A DNA stretch of 64,000 nucleotides from Thelephora terrestris. Lineage: Eukaryota > Basidiomycota > Agaricomycetes > Thelephorales > Thelephoraceae. The stretch covers positions 620,001-684,000 of the forward strand of contig WIUZ02000016.1 of the NCBI GenBank assembly GCA_015956445.1, in the 5' to 3' direction. Of the stretch, positions 25,401 to 36,216 are shown piece by piece (positions within the stretch are counted from its first letter, which is position 1; each line of letters starts with the position of its first letter). Both the position numbers and the translations under genes were made by a program. The notes under the pieces were generated by a model that saw only the letters and a list, made by a program, of their open reading frames with translations, did no database searches and was not told where the DNA came from.

Positions 25401-25881
25401 GGAGGAGTTGGTACTCCCATCCCATATGGTCACTGGAACCGTCGACGTTGTGGACCATCCGCTCAAGATGGAGGTATTGACAGAGGGGGTCCCAATGGAA
25501 GGGGTAGAGCTGAGCCAACCGACCGGAGGTCACTCGGTTGACAGTCCTCAGGAACGGGGTGAAGATTGGATGGACCAGGTGGACGTCTGGGATGCAGATG
25601 ACGAAGAGTCCATGGAAGAGATCACGGATCCCTCAGATGAAGCCGATGAAGAGTCAATGGACCAGGTTACGGATCCCTCAGATGGAGATGAAGAAGAGTC
25701 CATCTACTCCCAGGGGGAAATCCACAAGTCGGACGGTGAGTAGATTGAGTTTTGTTCACACATCTCGCACTGATAGACTATTGCAGTATACTCTATGGCA
25801 GGCCACAAGCCTACGAGGGCAGAAAAGGATGAGGCCCTACTTAAACTGAAGGAGGCCCGCCGGGTGAAGTACGGACTGTGA
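22441..25881 (+). CDS. Long uncharacterised gene, acidic repeat tail
   Basis: I do not recognise this protein. Frames connect through at least six short introns: QVH to MFKHLLFKGL across about 23,094-23,142; KSQLAL to LYRWIEPFSESL; a 45-nt intron near 23,835; EVLKF to FQSDLLSQKRR near 24,510-24,567; and SDGE to VYSMAGHKPTRAE near 25,740-25,785, stopping after RVKYGL. The N-terminal two thirds look globular, with many Trp, Leu and Glu residues (SSRHWWDGINPSQTGHRPWV). The C-terminal third is Lys/Pro-rich, then strongly acidic, with imperfect tandem units built on EESMEEITDPSD and EESMDQVTDPSD. The start is unsure: a second frame (VKKSDVYVSLPGLFPAEVYL) near 22,700 also looks protein-like and may be a real exon. 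It is divergent from the helicase gene. Confidence 0.68.
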
Positions 25882-26793
25882 AGGACTGCTACCCCAGTCC
25901 CAACCAGCAGGATGGTCCCCGACCAACAAACGTTCGCTCTGATCTCGTCTTCTTCCTCTTGAGCACGCCTCCCATTTCACAATTAGGCTGTTGGACTTAT
26001 TTGAACTTTCGGTCTATTCAAGTTACCTTAGTATACAGCTCGGTTCTTTCACTTTGTTGCCCCATCTTACAAGAGAATGATATCCTTCAGTTGAAATTGC
26101 GCAACACTTCCTACCTGCTACACACGTTAGAGGCCAGAGACCCCAGCAACTGTGCGATCACCTCCGGGTGGCAACAAGTGTTTGAGACGGAGGTTATGTA
26201 TGGATCGTTATCATCAACGAAGGGGGTACAAGTGACATTGAAAGGCAACCAGTCACAAATCGTGGTACTGGAACGCAGATGAAAGCAAGAAAGAAAGTTA
26301 AGAATCAGCCACAATTACCACCCGTGCTGGAATCATCTGCAACGCTCGGCTTTCTCGGCCTTCTCCTGGTGACCCTGTGATCGGAGAAGGGAGGGGGGGG
26401 GTATTCCAAAAAAGGGGTTGATTCTATCATAGGAAGCGGTAGATACATGCGAACGAAAGTACAAGATCTCAAACAGATGTCGACAACATGGGCGACTCTT
26501 GGCGCAGTTCATGAGGATCGCGGACACACTTCTGTGATGGTAAGAAACTCTGGGAAAGCATGAAAATTTCCGGCTTTATTGCAACCCGAGAGGTAAGCCC
26601 TAAAAAGTCGAATTAGACGGACTATCGGCAGCTGCCACAAGTCAATATTTCGCCAGGCATTCGCGCAGGAAAGATTATCCATTGGAAAGGTGAATTTATT
26701 TGAACAGATGACGGGCAGATTGTCTAGCATGGTGGGGAACAAAGGCGCGGATGTGCTAGATGGGGCAAGACAAGTACAGACTTCGGATACAGT
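25882..26793. other. Tail-to-tail intergenic region
   Basis: This lies between two converging genes. It includes a G-run at about 26,391-26,400 and a 134-residue open frame with no recognisable domain; no gene is supported. Confidence 0.4.
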
Positions 26794-29468
26794 TTATGGT
26801 AAGTGGGTGTGAGATAGCCTGTGGGACCGAACAAATTCATTTGCGAGATTGACGACGAGTTCATGGAAAGGGCGACTCCGAGATCGTTCAAACTTGATCT
26901 CGCTCCTCCAATCTTTTCCCTGCATAGCTCTTCCTGTCCCCTCCCTCAACTCGTTCTTCCTCTTCTGGTACCAATGTTCTGCCAGCGGAGCCCACGCACA
27001 GAATTCAAGACCGGAAGTAGACCAGGCAGCAGGTTTCGGCCACCAACTGCTGTGCTTAGGGCGATCCTTTTCGTGCTCTAAAACTCGTGAGTAAAACCAC
27101 TCTGTCACGTTTCAACTGGACTTGCCTGGCCATTTGTACACCCCAACAATCATCTCCTCGTCCTCCAAACAGAGAATGGGGGACCAGTATCGTCGGCCAT
27201 TGATTATGAGGGTTTCACAAGCTCCTTCGTGGAAAGGGTGGACCAAGTCGGACTCTGCGGGTATTGGAAGAACGTCGACAGCAATCCTCCAAAGGATCCC
27301 ACCAGAACACAACGCCGCCACATGAGCATGAGGGTAGAGCTCAAAGAAGTGGGCTACCTCAAGATGGTAGGCCAGGTAGTCTGCGTGAGTCAGGGCTTTA
27401 CCCATCGGGTGGGTCACAGGACCCGGGTTTCGATAGAAGGTCGCTCCTTCCTGGTAGCAGGGGTAGAGGATTTTGAAACGGAGGCCTTTCTGGATGAGAT
27501 TTGAAACGAGTCCTTCAGGTTGGAGGTGCCACTGTTCCCTTTCTATTTGGAGCAGGACCAGGGGGTCCTCGATCAAGAGCTTCCAGGGATAAGCGTCTTT
27601 ATCTCTGACCGTTAACAAGTATGCCTTTCCAACAGGCTGGATGTGAAGGACGGACCCTGACAGCTGCTGAGGGAGCCTGTCTCTGCCAGGATGGGACGGG
27701 TGGAGATCGAAGTCGGCAGTGAGCCCTTTGAGCCCGCCATCGAACAATCTTCGCAAAGTCGTGTCAGGACGTTCTGTGAAAAGGCCAAGTCTTCTAGGAA
27801 AAAATTTGTTGCAGGAGGGATCTTCTTCTCCGGTCAGATGGAGCCCCCAGCTCTTCAAAGCAAAGATGTGGTTATCCAACCAGAGTTCTGCCACGCCTGT
27901 GTCCAGTGAGAACTGAGAGGTCTCAAGCTGATGCAGGAGAGAACCCTCTTGGAAAGTTGGGAGAGGGACATCTACAGCCATCGGATCTTCCTCTATCCAT
28001 TCAAACTCATCCATTTCGTCGCTGGCGAGCTCTTGGTTAAGGTGCATGTTCCGTTCGAAATTGAATTCTTCTGAAGCGTTCCACTGGTTGAGGACGCAGT
28101 CAAACCTGCATGGTTTTTCGGTGAGAAGAAAGTGGAAATGAAACAAAAGTTCTTACCACAGATGACAGCTATCAGTAAGTTCCAGGTCGCGCAGGGCATC
28201 ATGCCTTGTAAGCAGTTCACGAAACCAACCCTCCTTCTGACCATCGTGGACGGTAGTGCTTTCAAACCTATAGTATTTGGCACTCCCAAGGTTTGCAAAG
28301 GACTTTGACGATTGGAGACGGTCCAACATGGCCTGTTTGTGGGGAGAGTTTTCAAGCTCCATAGGTATCTTCTTAACCCGCTCGTTGACATAGTCCATGG
28401 GATGGTCGTAGGTCTGGACCTTCTTGGCAAAAGGTTGGGTGCCATAGATGGGAGGTGGGTCGAGGGGAGGAGGGGTGGTTACCGATGTGGGAAGTGTGGG
28501 GGTTTGTTCTGGGGCCTCTGGTAATGAGGAAGGAATCCAACGTTTGATGTAGTGGCCCTGGTGCAATGAATGGTAGGGGTTTCTGCCGGTACTTGGCCAA
28601 GACACATAGACAGGAACTCCGTAGCGGTACATCGCGTTCACCGCAGGGAAGTCGTACTGTCCGGTACACCGCAAGGCAATACCTGCGAAGTTTCGGCTTG
28701 CATGTATCTCAGAAAGTGTCCTGAAAAGGTGCTTTGCTAAGATATGCGAATTGCGAGCTGTTGAATCGAGTCTTGAATAGACCACAGAGAACAACTGCTC
28801 CAAACTTGGCTCGGGGTTGTTCGGGTTTGTCTCAGTACTCTTGTAAGTACGACTGGCTATGAGGTAGGAGCAGTATCCGAGGAGTCGTTGGAAAGCGTTG
28901 AGGGATTTCGTCATGCACTTCTTTGCAAACTTCAACTGGCTGTGAGTCAACATGTATCCATATTCCGAGGGGCGAAAGGGTTCTCTCTGTTCCAGGGGAC
29001 AGATACGACCAGCACCGATTGCAGAGATGGCCGCGCACAAAACGTATTCGATATTCCCCCACAGAGATATCTGTTCATCATCCAGTTTGTACCCTAACCC
29101 ATTGTGCGTGATGTTGGGGTTGGTCGACATGCCCAAGAACAGGGTGTATTTGAAGGAGATGACGGCAGGAAGGTATGGGTACCATTCGTAGTTGGGCTCT
29201 GACCAGCAAATGGGGTAACCGTGTGGGTTTTTCATAGATCCATAATGAGGGAATGGGTCACGTTTTAGTGGAACTGAAAGTGGATCTGGGAAAAGGTTGG
29301 CATCCCGGTCATCACTGTTCCAGACGGACTTGATAGTTTCGGGATCATGCTTGGGATCTTCAAACGTGGTAAGAAAACTCCCCTGATGCCGGAGAAGCCG
29401 GAGCGTTTCTCCCTGACCCACAGTGAGGATTGGGGCAAAGAGGTGAAGAGCTAAGCACTCACCAGCAT
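26794..29468 (-). CDS. Uncharacterised Agaricomycete family protein, paralogue 1
   Basis: The first coding exon is only ATGCTG (29,468-29,463); an intron (29,413-29,462) leads to GETLRLLRHQGSFLTTFED. Landmarks shared with the gene at 32.1 kb are YPYLPAVISFKYTLF, RNFAGIALRCTGQYDF, YGVPVYVSWPS, a Pro-rich linker, CHLW spliced to RFDCVLNQWNASEEFNF, acidic residues, YPWKLLIEDPLVLLQIE, LVSNLIQKGLRFKIL and FFELYPHAHVAALCSGGILW. The penultimate intron appears to be GC-AG (donor GCAAGT near 27,120), joining YKWP to VLEHEKDRPKHSSWWPK. The end is LANEFVRSHRLSHTHLP. I recall similar proteins, with a W-x(n)-FN-WD-C-EF-like block, as expanded and uncharacterised in mushrooms; that recollection is not proof. 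Function unknown. Confidence 0.82.
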
Positions 29469-29639
29469 GGTATGAAAGTAGAGGGAAGACCACGGGTCAC
29501 AAGGAGAAATCGAAAGTGGGAAGGGGCCAGTCACAAGCCTACAGAAGGTCGTGACCACTTCAGCCTGAGAGTGTATGTTCAAACTTGACTGTGTCCGAAC
29601 GTCCTGGAGGAGTTTGGAGAGGGTGCAGGTGGAATATAG

Positions 29640-30507
29640 TAGAGAGGAGAGAAAGAACTCGACCAAAGGGTCAACCCTGAGGTGAGGCAATGAAGATGAA
29701 GATGGTGGTCGAGAAGCAAAAGACGATAGCAAAATCAGCTTGCTATATAAGGCTGGGCCATTCCCACGGGGAGGCAACCTCTCACGTGGAGAGAAAAAAG
29801 ATGATGGGTAGGGGAAAAGGTGATGGATCGGTAGATCCAGCCAGTGTTCGGTACGGGACATTCCGTAGATCCCAGCAGGAATACTGGGTAAGGACCTGAA
29901 GGGGTGGAAAATCGAGATCTTGACCTACTGGATTTGAACAGAGAAGAGAGATTAGTTCATCGATCAAAGTGACAGGCGGATAAGTGAGCGACATACGATG
30001 GTAAGACGGTTTCTCCACTGTGGAGACTCATGCCCACGATAGATCCCTCCTGAACGAGTAGGCGAGGTGGATGTGAGGCCCAAAGTGTCCAGTGTTGAGA
30101 AAGAAGGGACGGATCGAGGGATCGAAAGCCAGGAGGTGCCGGAAGAAACGGTGTGAAAGGGAAAAGAGAGGGTGGGAGGTAGAGAGCGTAGAACTGTTGC
30201 CTGAGAGTTCAGGTGCAGAAGAGTGCACTCCAACGAGTCAAGTAAACTCGAAGCTGGTCGGAGGGCGACTCGAGCACAGGGGATAACGAGATCAAGGCGG
30301 CAATCTACCAAGGAAGCTGGAGCCATCGCGGCGAGAGCGAGGGAAGCGATCTGCCTGAACCTTGAAGCCGTCGCTGTGAATGAGAGTCAAAGAGAGGGAA
30401 CCCTCCGACGAGTCAAGTAAACTCGAAGCTAGTCGGAGGGCTACTCGAGCGCAGGGTAAACCGCCGCGGCGAGAGAGAGGGGAGGGAGATGGTGGGGGTT
30501 AAGCGTT
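29640..30507 (-). repeat. Inverted-repeat arm, 5' flank of paralogue 1
   Basis: About 860 bp nearly identical, in reverse orientation, to 31,146-31,995. It covers the promoter and probable 5' leader of the minus-strand paralogue, with a TATATAA-like box near 29,742. Within it, a sequence around GAGTCAAGTAAACTCGAAGC is directly repeated at about 30,234 and 30,408. Open frames of 78 and about 120 residues exist in both arms but look like promoter shadows. Confidence 0.88.
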
Positions 30508-31145
30508 AAGCGATGGAAGGAGTTGCAAAGACGACCGATCGTGGCAGATTTTAAGACCAGGCACCGTATCGTCCCGAGATCATCTCCGCTACACCGACAT
30601 CAATACTTAATTGATTGTATTTTATGTAATCGGATGATACACGAAGGACCCCGACCGCTCTGGAGGGTCAGGAACACCGCGAAATGCGGGAACTGGCACC
30701 CTTCTATGGCGGATATGTATATTTGCTGTTCAAACTATTCCTGCGGACAGTCACTCAGTCACCCAGTCACTCACTACAGTCACTTAACCAGTCACTCACT
30801 TAACCAGTCACTCACTTAACCAGATTTTATTCTTTTTTAATCATAATCCACGTGGGACTCTTGAGAAAAATTTCATTCGGCCCATGCCGCGATCAGCCTC
30901 GTAAGTACCCGGAACGAGTCCCGTGAGGTCCCGTGATGATCGTATTTGCAATTGAATTGGTAATTGAATTTGTTCAATTGTTGTCCCAATGGGTGCAAGC
31001 GCCGATCCGTTGATCACATGTTTGCCACAATCAGTCCCGGCACTTTTGTTCCAAAAAAGATTCCGAATCCAAGCTCCGATCCGATGATCACGTGTCGTTT
31101 GCCACGATTTGCCTCCTTCGAGATGACTCCTTCTTTCGCTTGACG
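30508..31145. other. Spacer between the inverted arms
   Basis: About 640 bp of unique sequence. It has a short array of CAGTCACTCACTTAAC units at about 30,757-30,825 and scattered AATTGAATT/CAATTG words near 30,950-30,985. No gene is supported. Confidence 0.6.
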
Positions 31146-31995
31146 GTGACCCCCATCATCTCCCTCCCCTCCCTCTCGCCGCGGCGGTTTACCCTGCGCT
31201 CGAGTAGCCCTCCGACTAGCTTCGAGTTTACTTGACTCGTCGGAGGGTTCCCTCTCTTTGACTCTCATTCACAGCGACGGCTTCAAGGTTCGGGCAGATC
31301 GCTTCCCTCGCTCTCGCCGCGATGGCTCCAGCTTCCTTTGGTAGATTGCCGCCTTGATCTCGTTATCCCCTGTGCTCGAGTCGCCCTCCGACCAGCTTCG
31401 AGTTTACTTGACTCGTTGGAGTGCACTCTTCTGCACCTGAACTCTCAGGCAACAGTTCTACGCTCTCTACCTCCCACCCTCTCTTTTCCCTTCCACACCG
31501 TTTCTTCCGGCACCTCCTGGCTTTCGATCCCTCGATCCGTCCCTTCTTTCTCAACACTGGACACTTTGGGCCTCACATCCACCTCGCCTACTCGTTCAGG
31601 AGGGATCTATCGTGGGCATGAGTCTCCACAGTGGAGAAACCGTCTTACCATCGTATGTCGCTCACTTATCCGCCTGTCACTTTGATCGATGAACTAATCT
31701 CTCTTCTCTGTTCAAATCCAGTAGGTCAAGATCTCGATTTTCCACCCCTTCAGGTCCTTACCCAGTATTCCTGCTGGGATCTACGGAATGTCCCGTACCG
31801 AACACTGGCTGGATCTACCGATCCATCACCTTTTCCCCTACCCATCATCTTTTTTCTCTCCACGTGAGGGCTTCCCCGTGGGAATGGCCCAGCCTTTATA
31901 TAGCAAGCTGACTTCGCTGTCATCTTTTGCTCCCCGACCACCATCTTCCTCCTCATTGCCTCACCTCAGGGTTGACCCTTTGGTTGAGTTTTTGC
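31146..31995 (+). repeat. Inverted-repeat arm, 5' flank of paralogue 2
   Basis: The mirror copy of 29,640-30,507, read toward the plus-strand paralogue. Only scattered substitutions and tiny indels separate the arms, whereas the coding regions they lead into are far more diverged. Confidence 0.88.
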
Positions 31996-32084
31996 TCTCC
32001 CCTCTGCTCCGATCACCCGATCCAGGGAAGACTTGTGCTCTCTACTCCTCCAGGACACACTGTTTACTGTTTTTGTAGTGTACG

Positions 32085-35000
32085 ATGGCGGTAAGTCGTT
32101 TACGCTGTTAGCCTTCATTTGTCACTCACAATCAGCATCAGCTCCGGATTTTTAAATTTGGCAACGACTTAGTCTCGACACTCGAACAGGATCCTGCCCA
32201 TGACCCTTCTCCCGAAACCATGGGACTTGTTTCCCAATCTAACCCCAGATATGACGTTCTCTGGGATCGCAACCTCACCCTTCCCCTCTCTCGCAATCCC
32301 ATCCCTGGCACCCCTGCAGGAAATCCACGTGGCTTCCCTATACATTATTCTCAGCGGGAAAAGTATTGGTTGCCCTATCTCCCTGCTGTGACTTCGTTGC
32401 ATTATCCGATCTTCAGAAACTTTGAAGCAAAACCGACAGTGTCAGGGGAACTACGCAAATTTTTCATTGACCAAAAAGCCTGCGAGCTTTGGTGGAAGAT
32501 TGAAACTGCCATCCTGACTCTGATAAACCGGTTGAAGGCAGGCGGTTACCCCAGCAAGCACCAGGTACCCTTTTACCCCTCCTCCTACCGATACAAATAC
32601 AATTTCGACAAGAGGAGACCTGCCAAAGACGCATCCGTCGCGGCTGTTCTTTCGTTCCATCATATGCTGGCTTACTGTTCATACCTCATCTCATCCCACA
32701 AATCTATCCCCTTTGGTAACGCCGAGCATGAAGATCTGTTCAAAAATCCACAACATGTTGACCGACTCATAAACCGCCGAGATCCCGATGATTCCACCCC
32801 CGCCTTCCTTACAAAACTACTCGGAGCTACGCTAGGTGAAATCAAACAGGGTCGAAACTTTACTGGTGTGGTTGTCAGGTACACGGAAGATTACGGGTAC
32901 GATGTCCTTGAGCTGATGCAGGACTACGGAGTCCCAGTTTACGTCAGCTGGTCCATACCTTTGGGACTCTCTACCTATTCCAAGTTTCCGATGTTCGCAA
33001 TTCTTAACAAGTGGCACCCCCCAGCCCCTTCCTTGTCAGGGTTGGTCCACCCTCGACGCCCAGCCAGTCTCCCTCCCACTACATCCTCCGATCGCCAGCC
33101 TCCACCTGCATCTCCACCTGCCACCCCGAGTCAGAACATGGATCCCCACCAGTATGTTAGGATGAGGAAAGCAAGGATTGATTCCTTTAAGAACAAACCA
33201 CAGAGCTGGTCAAGTCGGCAGCAGGCAGCACAGACTTTCAGCCAGCCTGGAGGTCAAGGTGCTCTGGTCTTCGAGTTCGAACGCACAGAAACGGTGGATG
33301 AAACCACGAACCAAACCGTCCTCGGTTGGCGAAGGTCGCAGATCACTAGGGGGCAAGTAACGCAACAATGGGAAATATTTGAGCGTCGTCATCTCTGGTG
33401 AGCTGCAGTCTTCTTCATTCCCTTCACTCTCTCATTTGGTACTAGGTTCGACTGTGAGCTCAACGAGTGGAACCATTGTGAGGAGTTCAACTTTGCCAAC
33501 GCCACTTCGAATGCGGTCAGCAATTACTACGACGACTACGAGGAAGACGATGAGGAAGACGATTATGAGTTAGATGGCGAAGGCAACAACCCGTCGTGGG
33601 GAGGGCCTGCACCCGCTCGATGGGTGGAACCTCCAGTTCACGAAGAGGAACAAACGCCTCGCCTTGAAGTTGTCGATAGAACAGCTGCAGTTTCCCCGGT
33701 CAGCGGTTCCCCCGATGAAAACTCCTGGTTCGAACGCGACGATGTCGATGACTACGAATATGAAGATGACGAAATGGATGGCGACTATTATGAGGACGGT
33801 GACGACGTCCCAGATGAAGAAGCTTGGGGGGAGCCAGCTCCCATGGAGTATTTTCTAGTGGATGCCAACACTGGATGCCAGCAACCTCAGGCTGGATTCG
33901 TGGACAGATCGGCAGAAGCCCCTCCCCCCAGCCAATCCCCCCTCAGCGTGAAAGATGTTGATGATGTCATTGGGGACGAGCCAGCTCTTCATCGCCTAGC
34001 CGAACTTGAAGACCGGATAGTCGATAACCCGCCTCATACAGATCCTGACGTTGAAATGGACGACATCCCTATTCCAGGTAGCTCGCTACCAAAACCTCCA
34101 CCTCTGATACCCGTTGAAGATTTTGCCTACAAACGATACGGGCTTCTAGTCTCAGGGGACGTTGTCCCTACCGCGGAAGCACGTTGGCCCCAAAGGCTCG
34201 GCTTGAAAGGGAGAACCTTAACCAGCTACATTCAACTCCACGATTCTTTCCTCCAAGGAGTTTGGCCACCCAAGATTTGCGATCTGTCGCCGGATACCAG
34301 CCACCCTGGATTTTCAACTAGGTTTCGGGGCCCAAGGATTTGGATCAGGCATTCCACCGCAACCACTCTGCAGGGGTATATTATCACCCTCACTCGGCAT
34401 CCTCCCGTTAACTGGAAAATTTTCATCGAAGACCCGCTCACCATCCTTCAGATTGACAGGGAAGGGTGGGATCACGACCCTGACAATTTGGTGGCCAACC
34501 TGGTTAGGAAGGGGTTGCCATTCAAGATCCTCAATCCTGAGAGGCTGGAACCTGGCTCGTTTGTTCCCCACCTCAATAGCTTCCCCGTTCCTCACTTCGA
34601 CAGACAACTCGACCGTGCAGACTACATCAATTATCAAAACGAGGCTCTCAGGTTCTTCCAAGCCTACCCACACGCTTACGCTGCAGCTCTGTCTGCTGGT
34701 GGTGTCCTACGGAGGATCGCCATGGACGTCCTCCCCTCACCCCAAGAGTCTGACATCACTCGTCTCTTCCACCTGGAGGCGTGTTCCGAAGCCGTGGTGA
34801 ACGGAGTCCATTACTGGACCCCTGACCTTACCGACGCTCAGGAGGATGTTGTCATTGGAGTCTCTACGTGTCCCCTCTCCTGTAAGGCACCTTATATTAA
34901 TTCTGCAGAGACATTTTACTTACGAGATACAGCTTTTCGACAAGACGGCCATCTCAGCTGGTGGCCAAGATGTACGAATTGGGACTCCTCAGGCCTTGAC

Positions 35001-35189
35001 CTCGGTGCTTGGTCCCCCACGGATGAATTCTGGTACACGGAAAGGAAAGCTGCCCTGATGGCCTCTACTGCAGGGCCTGTCCGGACCCGGGACTGGAAGA
35101 AACGACTCAAGTATGATCCAGCCAACCTCCCCTTCCTCGTAGCCGCTCGAGCCTTGGCCAGGACATCCGTTGCCACCCTTCGCCCGTAA
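32085..35189 (+). CDS. Uncharacterised Agaricomycete family protein, paralogue 2
   Basis: About 1,003 codons in three exons. The first coding exon is just ATGGCG (32,085-32,090); the 45-nt intron 32,091-32,135 joins it to HQLRIFKFGNDLVSTLEQD, aligning with the same region of paralogue 1. The second intron is 33,398-33,445, inside RRHLWFDCELNEWNHCEEF. Shared blocks include YLPAVTSLHYPIF, YGVPVYVSWSIP, a Pro/Ser-rich linker near residue 290, a long Asp/Glu-rich segment, NWKIFIEDPLTILQID, VRKGLPFKILNPE, FFQAYPHAYAAALSAGGVL and LSWWPRCTNWDSSGLDLGAW. No catalytic motif, signal peptide or membrane segment is apparent; the acidic middle suggests a nuclear protein. It is head-to-head with paralogue 1 and looks intact. 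Confidence 0.88.
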
Positions 35190-36216
35190 CCACATCACGG
35201 TGAGTTCCTCTTACTCTTGGCTCCTCCCACTGGCTAAATCTTTTTATACATAAGATATTTTGAGCTTACTTTATACTACGCTGCCATTTGTTACCTCTCC
35301 CCAGTCAATCTCAATGTTGACGTTCTGCAATAAATTCGTCCGATTATTTCCTGCTCTTTTTTGTGGAGCTTGAACGGAAATTCGCCTGAACCTCACTTAG
35401 CTAGTATGCTGGTACCTGTTGTGCAGGTTGCCCAGTAGCTTTGGTAGTGTCTTCGAATGCCCAATATTCTTTTCTTGATCCTGTTTTGTTCTAGGTGTTC
35501 GTTTTACTAAGCACACGTACAAAACGCCTTGGTTCCATTTCCTGGTAATCGATGGGCAAGTCCAAGGATAAGGTCACTGCCATACAATTCCTGCCCTTCA
35601 TGACAAGCAACTGACAGCGACTGTCCCCAGCCCTGAATCTGCTACCTGCCCCTCCTGATCTGCCATTAGATGAGACTGGTCCCAATTGACTTCTCCCTAG
35701 CAAAGACCTCCGCACCTCTTCGACGCCCATGTGCTGCGTGGGTCCAGACTGGGGAGTTGGACGATGGGTATGTATCGTCCTTCTCCCTGTTGGTAGCATC
35801 TCTCTAATCCCGGTTATCTTCATGGGACTGCTTGGGAGGAGTCTGGAGGTCAGAATGACCGAGCTCCTGTCACCTCTAGTCCCTCCCCTCCCCGTTCTCC
35901 AGGGTTGCCTCTGATTTATCGGATGGCAACCGTTCCTACATGTCTCAGAGGAGAGTTGATCCAATCAGAAGCAGGGACTCCCGTGTCAGTCAGTCAATAT
36001 TTGACCCATCCTCTTCCACATCATTCAAACGTTAAATTGCGATTCCTTTTCAGAAAATTTCAGACAGCCACGTGGAAGCAGCCCCAAGCGCTAGCTCCAG
36101 TCGTAGAAAAACGAGTCACCTTTAGATCGAGTCACTTCTCTCTTCTTCTTCCTCCACCACCAATCCTCCCTCCACGTTGCTGTCCCACCCCTTCCAATCA
36201 CAACCCCTCCAGCATC
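35190..36216. promoter_or_regulatory. Upstream region of the PHD-finger gene
   Basis: No gene is supported. TTTATCGGATGGCAACCG near 35,917 resembles phrases near 38,225, 38,417 and 40,358, all outside coding DNA in this cluster. A pyrimidine-rich tract (36,125-36,215) directly precedes the start codon. Confidence 0.35.

Noticed and set aside
29782-30326. Matching open frames of 78 and about 120 codons in both inverted arms, suggesting a conserved small protein
   Set aside because: The arms are nearly identical as DNA, so the frames are conserved on both strands by recent common origin. They lie in the promoter/leader and have low-complexity composition.
30757-30825. Telomere-like or origin-like repeat in the spacer
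   Set aside because: The unit CAGTCACTCACTTAAC is not a telomeric repeat and the array is very short; it is an ordinary minisatellite.
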